A stretch of 5,808 bases of DNA from Ruminococcus sp. (GTDB lineage: Bacteria; Bacillota; Clostridia; Oscillospirales; Ruminococcaceae), in NCBI GenBank assembly GCA_017622635.1, contig JAGAQS010000259.1:1-5808 (forward strand). The letters are read 5' to 3'. The notes below the pieces were generated by a model, which was given only the letters and a program-made list of their open reading frames with translations, searched no databases and had not been told where the DNA came from. The position numbers and the translations under genes were made by a program. Numbering within the stretch: the stretch's first letter is position 1; every line of letters starts with the position of its first letter. Positions 1 through 5,206 of the stretch are shown here, piece after piece.

Positions 1-13
1 ATCAATATTTCAG

Positions 14-42
14 TTGATATTTGTTTAAAAATATGGTATAAT
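14..42 (+). promoter_or_regulatory. Sigma-A promoter with extended -10, upstream of the RNase Z-like gene
   Basis: TTGATA (14-19) and a perfect TATAAT (37-42) are separated by 17 bases, and a TGG triplet directly before the -10 makes it an extended -10 promoter. The start of transcription would fall near 48-50, leaving a leader of about 43 bases that contains the AAAGGAG ribosome site (78-84) of the next gene. The match is read directly from the sequence; activity is inferred. Confidence 0.8.
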
Positions 43-91
43 TAATAAAACGTAAACTTTGATTTTCAAAATCTGTAAAGGAGAAAATAAT

Positions 92-1006
92 ATGCCTGAA
101 ATATGCCTTTTAGGAACGGGCGGAATGCTTCCGCTGAAAAACCGTTATCTTACAAGCCTTTACGCTGAATATAACGGAAAAGCCGTTCTTATAGACTGCG
201 GTGAGGGTACGCAGGTAGCAATTGCACAGCATGGTCTGAAAATGAGCCGTATAGAAACAATTCTTATAACTCATGCCCATGCCGACCATGTGACAGGTCT
301 GCCCGGACTGCTTCTCTCAATCGGAAACTGTTCACGTACAGAACCGCTTGATGTGTACATTCCCGAAAGTACCGAAAAGACAATAAGAAATATTATGTCC
401 GTATGCGGTGCTTTGCCCTATGAAGTACATCTGCACAGGTTGCCCGAAAAAACACCCACAGCTTTTACAGCCGATAAAATTGACCCCATGCTTATGATTT
501 CAACCATTCCACTTGAACACAGTGTAAGCTGTATCGGCTACAGACTTTCACTTTCGAGAAAACCTGTCTTTGAACCCGATAAGGCAAAACAGCTTGACGT
601 TCCTGTTAAGTACTGGAAAACACTGCACAGCGGTTCAAGTGTACAGCTTGATGACGGTCGGACTGTAAATTCTTCTGACGTTACGGGGGCAAGCCGTCCG
701 CCTCTCAGTGTTACGTATGTTACCGATACACTGCCGATTGACAGTATAGCAAAATTTGCAGAGGGTTCGGAACTGCTTATATGTGAGGGAATGTATGGCG
801 ATGTTTCAAAAAAACAGTCCATGAACGAAAAAGGGCATATGCTTATGCAGGATGCCTGCGGAATTGCTTCACAGGCAAACGTAAAACATCTGTGGCTTAC
901 CCATTACAGCCCTGCCGAAACAGAACCCGAATTATATGAAGAAGAACTGAAGAAAATTTTTGAAAATGTAAGCATCTCACATGACGGTGATAAAATTGTA
1001 CTTTAA
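92..1006 (+). CDS. rnz: Ribonuclease Z-like metallo-beta-lactamase-fold hydrolase
   Basis: This 304-residue protein belongs to the RNase Z/ElaC family, cytoplasmic zinc endonucleases that cut tRNA precursors at the 3' end; its length is typical of the short bacterial form. The start at 92 is chosen because AAAGGAG lies 7 bases upstream; an in-frame ATG at 59 would put that ribosome site inside the gene. The metal-binding set is complete: THAHADH (H61, H63, D65, H66) followed by GLPGLL, H143 in LEHS, D212 in VTDT and H271 in LTHYS. The segment between about 157 and 200 aligns with the family's substrate-binding arm, including the DDGR turn, but lacks the usual Gly-Pro pair. The HST motif reads HML (H249) and the usual HEAT-like motif reads CEGM. 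It may therefore be a genuine but divergent RNase Z, or a relative acting on another phosphodiester. It is a single-gene unit with its own promoter and no evident link to the pilus genes. Confidence 0.85.
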   Translation: MPEICLLGTGGMLPLKNRYLTSLYAEYNGKAVLIDCGEGTQVAIAQHGLKMSRIETILITHAHADHVTGLPGLLLSIGNCSRTEPLDVYIPESTEKTIRNIMSVCGALPYEVHLHRLPEKTPTAFTADKIDPMLMISTIPLEHSVSCIGYRLSLSRKPVFEPDKAKQLDVPVKYWKTLHSGSSVQLDDGRTVNSSDVTGASRPPLSVTYVTDTLPIDSIAKFAEGSELLICEGMYGDVSKKQSMNEKGHMLMQDACGIASQANVKHLWLTHYSPAETEPELYEEELKKIFENVSISHDGDKIVL

Positions 1007-1018
1007 AAAATTGTATAA

Positions 1019-1060
1019 AATGACGTTGTTTGTGTGATTTTATTACCGAAAAATGTCATT
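1019..1060 (+). terminator. Weak hairpin, possible terminator of the RNase Z-like gene
   Basis: AATGACGTT (1019-1027) pairs with AATGTCATT (1052-1060) over 9 bp with one G-U pair, across a 24-base loop, starting 12 bases after the stop codon. The T-rich run (around 1068-1075) is not directly adjacent to the stem, the loop is large and there are few G-C pairs, so this is a poor intrinsic terminator. It is listed because no better candidate lies close to the gene. Confidence 0.2.
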
Positions 1061-1135
1061 ATGCACATATTTTTATTAAAATAATTTTCACAGTTTACAA
1101 TTATATAAAAATAATATGGAAATGAATATAAATTG

Positions 1136-1164
1136 TTGCATTTTCTGTGCGTATATGATATAAT
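1136..1164 (+). promoter_or_regulatory. Distal sigma-A promoter with extended -10 (P1) in the pilus leader
   Basis: TTGCAT (1136-1141) and a perfect TATAAT (1159-1164) are spaced by 17 bases, with TGA just before the -10 (extended -10). Transcription would begin near 1170, about 270 bases before pilC. A stem-loop begins within roughly ten bases of that start. It could drive a long leader for the pilus operon or a short separate transcript that ends at the stem-loop. Confidence 0.7.
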
Positions 1165-1178
1165 ATTTGTATAAGTTT

Positions 1179-1220
1179 AACAATGTGAAGCATAAGCCTG
1201 CAGATGCTTCATATTTTGTT
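1179..1220 (+). promoter_or_regulatory. Stem-loop just downstream of P1; attenuator, terminator or 5' cap
   Basis: TGAAGCAT (1186-1193) and ATGCTTCA (1204-1211) form a perfect 8-bp stem around a 10-base loop. Pairing continues outward through a G-U pair, three A-U pairs and, past a small bulge, AACA (1179-1182) with TGTT (1217-1220). The 3' side is U-rich (TATTTTGTTTAA), so it resembles an intrinsic terminator, yet it sits only a few bases after a predicted transcription start. It may terminate a very short RNA, attenuate readthrough into pilC, stabilise the 5' end, or end the upstream gene's transcript. Confidence 0.4.
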
Positions 1221-1284
1221 TAATGAGTGTTGCCTTTGACGTTGATTTTTTGTAGAATAATTATCGTTTTGAGTGATATATATT

Positions 1285-1301
1285 ACTTTTAGTATAAAAG
1301 T
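1285..1301. promoter_or_regulatory. Perfect 17-bp dyad between the two pilus-leader promoters, possible operator
   Basis: ACTTTTA (1285-1291), GTA, TAAAAGT (1295-1301) is a perfect 7-bp inverted repeat with a 3-base centre. It ends 48 bases before the -35 of the proximal promoter, a plausible distance for a transcription factor site. The half-site ACTTTTA recurs at 1360-1366 inside that promoter. The region is very AT-rich, so chance is a real alternative. Confidence 0.3.
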
Positions 1302-1349
1302 TGGTGAATATTGATAAAAAATGAATGATTATTTATGGCAAAAAAACGA

Positions 1350-1378
1350 TTGAAAATTAACTTTTAAAATGTTATAAT
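1350..1378 (+). promoter_or_regulatory. Proximal sigma-A promoter with extended -10 (P2) for the pilus operon
   Basis: TTGAAA (1350-1355) and a perfect TATAAT (1373-1378) are spaced by 17 bases, with TGT immediately before the -10 (extended -10). Transcription would start near 1385, giving a leader of about 55 bases before pilC. The spacer contains a near-palindrome, ACTTTT-A-AAATGT (1360-1372), where a bound protein would block polymerase. This is the most likely main promoter of the pilus operon. Confidence 0.8.
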
Positions 1379-1440
1379 TGTTATTATTAAGGTGACGTAA
1401 AATATCCCTACAATAAATTAATCTTAATGGAGGTGGTTCT

Positions 1441-2640
1441 ATGAAGAGTTTTTCCTATGTCGCTCAGGACGCAAGAGGCAGACAGCAGAAGGGCGTTATG
1501 AATGCCGAAAACGAACAGGAATTTCTTGAAAAGGCTAAAGAAAGAGGTCTGTACGTCAAGGACTTTAAGGAAAGCGATTCAACCAACGCAAAATCAATCT
1601 ACAAGTTCAATACCAAGGAGCTTACGTTCTGTTGCCGTCAGCTAAGTGCTATGCTTACTTCGGGTCTGACACTTGTAAAAGCAATTGATATCCTCACCAA
1701 AGAACAGGAAAATGACAAAGCTAAAGCCATCTGGCAGGACATTTATGAAAATGTTCAGAAGGGCGAATCTTTTTCATCTACTCTCGAAATGCACGCAGGC
1801 TCATTTCCGGATTTCCTTATTTCAATGGTAGGTGCAGGCGAAACCAGCGGTTCGCTTGACGTAATTATGACCCGTATGGCAGACCATTACAACAAGGAAG
1901 GAAAACTCAAGAATACCATAAAGAGTGCAATGGTTTATCCTGTTATACTCCTTGTTCTCTGCGTGGTTATCGTTATATTCCTTTTTGCCTTCATCATGCC
2001 GACTTTCATCGCCATGTATGAAGACCCCGACGATATGCCAGCCCTTACAAAAATGATGGCAGGTATATCAGATGTTATTCAGCATAAGTGGTGGCTTCTT
2101 ATAATTATAGCAGCCGGTATTTTCTTTGGTATAAGATACGCACTTAAAGTGCCGAGTTTAAGATTGAAATTCGACCGTCTTATTCTCAAAGGTCCGGGAT
2201 TCGGTCCACTTATCACAAAAATCTATACCGGACGTTTTGCACGTACCCTCTCGTCACTTTATTCAAGCGGTATCCCTATGGTTGAATGTTTACAGAGAGC
2301 TTCTGCCGTTCTCGGAAATTTATATGTTGACGAAAAATTCGTTGAAGTCGTTGACGAGGTAAAACAGGGTGAAACCCTTTCAAATGCAATCACAAGGTCT
2401 GAAATTTTTGAAAATATGTTCTGCTCCATTCTTTTCGTTGGTGAAGAATCAGGTGCTCTGGACTCAATTCTTGAAAAAACTTCAGATTATTATGAAGAAG
2501 AATCCGACGCAGCCGTACAGCGTCTTGTAAGCATGGTAGAGCCTATACTCCTTATTTTCATGGCTGTTATCATTGGTCTTGTTGTTTGTGGTATTTACCC
2601 CGCACTCTACGGCTCATTCGACTCTATCGAAAACGAATAA
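1441..2640 (+). CDS. pilC: Type IV pilus inner-membrane platform protein PilC (GspF family)
   Basis: This 399-residue protein is the platform of the type IV pilus machine in the cytoplasmic membrane, where it couples the motor ATPase to insertion or removal of pilin subunits. An N-terminal segment (about 1-50, FSYVAQDARGRQQKG) matches the start typical of the family. Two homologous cytoplasmic T2SSF domains follow, at about 60-185 and 263-390, each with the family signature: GAGETSGSLD (131-140) and GEESGALD (334-341). Three hydrophobic segments at about 165-192, 217-235 and 367-390 fit the usual membrane topology, and the length is normal. GGAGGTGG (1429-1436) sits 4-7 bases before the ATG. 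It is the first gene of the operon, 23 bases before the PilM-PilN fusion. A GspF role in classical type II secretion is unlikely given the Gram-positive context and the PilM/N/O neighbours; competence ComGB is the nearest alternative. Confidence 0.93.
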   Translation: MKSFSYVAQDARGRQQKGVMNAENEQEFLEKAKERGLYVKDFKESDSTNAKSIYKFNTKELTFCCRQLSAMLTSGLTLVKAIDILTKEQENDKAKAIWQDIYENVQKGESFSSTLEMHAGSFPDFLISMVGAGETSGSLDVIMTRMADHYNKEGKLKNTIKSAMVYPVILLVLCVVIVIFLFAFIMPTFIAMYEDPDDMPALTKMMAGISDVIQHKWWLLIIIAAGIFFGIRYALKVPSLRLKFDRLILKGPGFGPLITKIYTGRFARTLSSLYSSGIPMVECLQRASAVLGNLYVDEKFVEVVDEVKQGETLSNAITRSEIFENMFCSILFVGEESGALDSILEKTSDYYEEESDAAVQRLVSMVEPILLIFMAVIIGLVVCGIYPALYGSFDSIENE

Positions 2641-2663
2641 TTCACGGAAAGGTGGAAAGATAA

Positions 2664-4247
2664 ATGCTTTCATTTGATATTACCGACAGAAATATACGAG
2701 TAGTTAAGGGCGTTGAAAGCAGCGGAAAAATAAAAATCAGTTCAGCTGCAACTCTTAATATTGATGAGGAACTTATTGTAAACGGTCACATTAAGGACGT
2801 TCCGAACGTTGCCACCCTTATAAACGGAATCCTTAAAAAGAACAAAATGCCTGACAAGGAAGCTATTGTCAGCATTTCCTCAAACCTTACGATTTTCAAG
2901 GAACTTGACGTTCCGAAAGTCAAGATTAACGATATGCAGAAAACCGTAAAACAGCAGATGCTTACAGAACTTAATCTTGACGACACATACAGCGTTTCCT
3001 ACATTATAGTGGGAGACGGTGAGGGCGATACATACAAGGTGCTTGCCACTGCCTGTCCTTATGAAATTGTAAACAGCTACCGTGAAATGTTCAAGCTTCT
3101 CGGTATTTCCCTTAAATCTGTAATGATTGGCTGTAACTGTATCACAAAGGTTCTTCTTGCCGATACAAAGATAAAGTCAAAAATGCCTCTCCTTGCTGTA
3201 CAGATTGACAACAACTTCATTTCACTCAACCTTTATGAAGCAGGTCAGCTTTCATTCTCACGTTTCACATCAATCGACCCTGCCGACTACAATTATTCCG
3301 ATGACTATGTATTTGAAGCAGTAAATGAAAATATCTTCCGTATGCTTCAGTTCCACAGAAGCCGTAACACAGGTGAAGTTATTGAAAATATCATCTTCTA
3401 CGGTGATACACATGACTATGTGAGACTTACTGATGAACTCGAAAAACTTGACCTCAACACAAGTCTTATCAACGTTCCTCCGCAGATTCACGGACACGAA
3501 AATCTTGAATTTTCACTCTATGCAAATGCAATCGGTGCTATGTTCAAGAGAAACAAGGACACTGAAAAAATCAATCTTCTTGATACCGATTTCAGTTCCG
3601 CAGTAAGAAGCAGAAGCATGAATGAGAGTGCCGGCAATTATGTTATGCTCGGTGCAATTGGTGTCGCTGTTCTTGCACTCGTGGCAGTATGGGGTGTACT
3701 TACAGTCAAGGACAACGGTATTCAGGACGATATTCAGGTATGTCGTGACTTTATTGAAAGTCCCGAAACAAGTAAGAAAATCAAGTATCTTGAAAGACTC
3801 GAAGAAATCAAGACAAAGGTTGACACCTACAATCTCACAATGACAAATGCTCATGACGCTTTCTTTTCTCAGCCTATTATCAATGGTGACAAATATGACC
3901 TTGTTGAAGAAACACTTTTGAATACGGCAGAAGAATTACAGGTTACAAATGTAAAGATTGCTGTTCCTAAGTATATGGACGGTGAACTTTCAATAACGGT
4001 TCGCTGTGATTACAACAACGGTGCATATCAGGAACTGCCTGCACAGTTTGTCGCAAATCTTCTTGAAAAAGATGTATTTGACAACGCCGCATACAGCGGA
4101 TACCGTCTGAATCAGGTTAAAAATTCCAAAGACGAAGAACCTGAAACTATTGTGGAGTTTGATGTTACTATGAGGGTAAAGGGTGAACAGAGTGCATACC
4201 ACCCCGAAGAAACAGAAACTGACACTGAAGAAGAAACAGCAGAATAA
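2664..4247 (+). CDS. pilM: PilM-PilN fusion, type IV pilus alignment subcomplex protein
   Basis: The 527-residue product appears to join two proteins that are usually separate. Residues 1 to about 296 resemble PilM, the cytoplasmic actin-like protein. Residues about 302-510 resemble PilN: an INLL peptide (303-306), one membrane helix (about 326-347), a helical, probably coiled segment (about 352-400), and an alpha/beta domain (about 410-508) of the PilN/GspL ferredoxin-like kind. The tail (514-527) is nearly all Glu and Thr. In known systems PilN's N-terminal INLLP peptide docks on PilM, which here would happen within one chain. The PilM part keeps the overall pattern, but the first phosphate loop reads FDITDRN rather than a glycine-containing DIG, and the later paired glycines read YGDT (246-249), so nucleotide binding is doubtful. 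AAAGGTGG (2648-2655) precedes the ATG by 8 bases. The reading frame is continuous, so this is not a sequencing join of two frames. PilM assignment is firm by pattern and context; the PilN part is slightly less so. Confidence 0.85.
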   Translation: MLSFDITDRNIRVVKGVESSGKIKISSAATLNIDEELIVNGHIKDVPNVATLINGILKKNKMPDKEAIVSISSNLTIFKELDVPKVKINDMQKTVKQQMLTELNLDDTYSVSYIIVGDGEGDTYKVLATACPYEIVNSYREMFKLLGISLKSVMIGCNCITKVLLADTKIKSKMPLLAVQIDNNFISLNLYEAGQLSFSRFTSIDPADYNYSDDYVFEAVNENIFRMLQFHRSRNTGEVIENIIFYGDTHDYVRLTDELEKLDLNTSLINVPPQIHGHENLEFSLYANAIGAMFKRNKDTEKINLLDTDFSSAVRSRSMNESAGNYVMLGAIGVAVLALVAVWGVLTVKDNGIQDDIQVCRDFIESPETSKKIKYLERLEEIKTKVDTYNLTMTNAHDAFFSQPIINGDKYDLVEETLLNTAEELQVTNVKIAVPKYMDGELSITVRCDYNNGAYQELPAQFVANLLEKDVFDNAAYSGYRLNQVKNSKDEEPETIVEFDVTMRVKGEQSAYHPEETETDTEEETAE

Positions 4248-4261
4248 GGAGGCTGATTAAA

Positions 4262-5149
4262 ATGAAACTGAACTACAGAGATAAGGTACTTTTGGGTGTC
4301 GGTCTTGCGATTTTTATTCTCATTATCGGATTTATCTTTCTTATCAAACCAAAGAATGAAGAAATAAAAGAAGACGAAAAAGCATTGACTGCCGCACAGG
4401 AAGAACAGGCAGACCTTGAAGCAAGAATTGCCAAAATAGAACCCCTTAAAACAAGTATTGATGATGTTTACAATGAAACATCAAAGCTCACCGCTGATTT
4501 TGTTCCGATGAGCGATGTAAACGAATCACAGAAACTTGACCAGTATATGCAGCACCTCGCAGAAGAAGCAGGTGTCCGCATTGACGAACTCAATGTATCA
4601 TATCCGAAAGAAAAGGAACTCGGATACTATTATCTTGAATACGAGGACCTCGTTTCAGATATGCGTAATTCTGCTGACCTCAACGGTGGATATGCAGAGG
4701 CTTATGACGAAACTTTTGCAGAACAGAACGCACTTTCAGAAAGAAACGTTGAAACTCTTATCCAGACACAGTACGGTATAAAAGTTACAGGTACAAGAGA
4801 AGCAGTATGGAATTATATGAAAGCCGTTCAGGAACTTAAAAAGACTCTTCTTATAAATGAAGTTGATATCGAAGATTATTCTTTCGGTGCAGACCGTCAG
4901 GAAGAAGAACAGCAGAACCCCGAAAATCCTGAAGAACCTACAGCTACAGATGAAAACGGTGAACCTACAGATACAGGAACAGAGGCAGAAGCCGGTGCAG
5001 AAGCCGAAGCAGGAACACCTACAGATACTCCAGAGCCGACACCTGCTCCTGCAGAAGTTACTATTGATGATGCAGGTACATCTTCAGTACAGATAGTAAT
5101 CAGTTTGTATTCAGTTTATGATATGCAGAAGCCTAATACAGATGAATAA
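4262..5149 (+). CDS. pilO: PilO-like type IV pilus assembly protein with a long acidic insertion
   Basis: This 295-residue protein fits PilO, the bitopic partner of PilN that links the cytoplasmic ring to the outside parts of the pilus machine. It has a short cytoplasmic start, one membrane helix (about 9-29), a charged coiled-coil region (about 32-80), and an alpha/beta domain (about 90-208) with TQYGIKVTGTREAVWNYMK (169-187), the strand-turn-helix pattern typical of PilO/GspM. The final strand, SSVQIVISLYSVYD (274-287), follows only after a 53-residue stretch (212-264) rich in Glu, Pro, Thr and Ala, apparently inserted in the domain. AAGGAGG (4246-4252) overlaps the stop codon of the preceding gene, so translation is probably coupled; the gap is 14 bases. 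Sequence similarity in this family is low, so the call rests on topology, the position after PilM-PilN and the strand-turn-helix pattern. Confidence 0.8.
   Translation: MKLNYRDKVLLGVGLAIFILIIGFIFLIKPKNEEIKEDEKALTAAQEEQADLEARIAKIEPLKTSIDDVYNETSKLTADFVPMSDVNESQKLDQYMQHLAEEAGVRIDELNVSYPKEKELGYYYLEYEDLVSDMRNSADLNGGYAEAYDETFAEQNALSERNVETLIQTQYGIKVTGTREAVWNYMKAVQELKKTLLINEVDIEDYSFGADRQEEEQQNPENPEEPTATDENGEPTDTGTEAEAGAEAEAGTPTDTPEPTPAPAEVTIDDAGTSSVQIVISLYSVYDMQKPNTDE
4895..5053 (+). repeat. Low-complexity acidic Pro/Thr-rich segment within the PilO-like gene
   Basis: Residues 212-264 of the PilO-like protein are made mainly of Glu, Pro, Thr, Ala and Gly, including a near-repeat EAEAG-AEAEAG (241-251) and a TPTDTPEPTPAPA stretch. 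It should be disordered and extracytoplasmic. The repeated GAAGC-type codons at 4982-5014 could vary in copy number between strains. Confidence 0.75.
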
Positions 5150-5206
5150 TAAAATGTTCGCTGAGTTATTACAAAGAGAAATATAACTTGAAAGGCGGTA
5201 GAAATT

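Larger units (their letters stand above)
1007..1440. other. 434-base AT-rich intergenic region with tandem promoters
   Basis: No convincing gene lies here on either strand. The region is much richer in A and T than the flanking genes. It contains a weak hairpin after the RNase Z-like gene, two well-formed extended -10 promoters, a stem-loop between them, and two dyads sharing a half-site, each listed separately. I looked for a cyclic-di-GMP riboswitch, which precedes pilus genes in some Clostridia, and did not recognise a conserved core. The length and the paired promoters suggest that the pilus operon is regulated at its start. Confidence 0.7.

Noticed and set aside
59..91. Upstream in-frame ATG that would extend the RNase Z-like protein by 11 residues
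   Set aside because: The AAAGGAG ribosome site at 78-84 fits the ATG at 92, the family normally starts at this point, and the extension has no ribosome site of its own and lies very near the predicted transcription start.
538..822. Minus-strand open frame of 94 codons inside the RNase Z-like gene
   Set aside because: It lies opposite a clear conserved coding region, has no recognisable product and no ribosome site that would argue for it.
1236..1258. TTGACG with a TAGAAT, possible third promoter
   Set aside because: The spacer is only 11 bases, too short for a sigma-A promoter.
1321..1353. Ten-codon open frame (MNDYLWQKND) in the leader, a possible leader peptide
   Set aside because: There is no properly spaced ribosome site, and it overlaps the -35 of the proximal promoter.
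1171..1440. Cyclic-di-GMP riboswitch before the pilus operon
   Set aside because: Such switches control pili in some Clostridia, but I could not match a conserved core or a paired architecture here; a covariance search would be decisive.
3270..4202. Several open frames on both strands inside the PilM-PilN gene
   Set aside because: They are Cys-, Ile- and Val-rich shadow translations of the conserved gene, with no family resemblance.
4536..5096. Overlapping + strand frames inside the PilO-like gene
   Set aside because: Their composition (runs of Gln, Leu and Lys) reflects the repeated GAA/GCA codons of the real frame read out of phase.
5145..5172. TAATAA/TTATTA pairing after the pilO-like gene, possible terminator
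   Set aside because: The stem is six A-T pairs with no adjacent U run; the 57-base gap more likely lies within one transcript.
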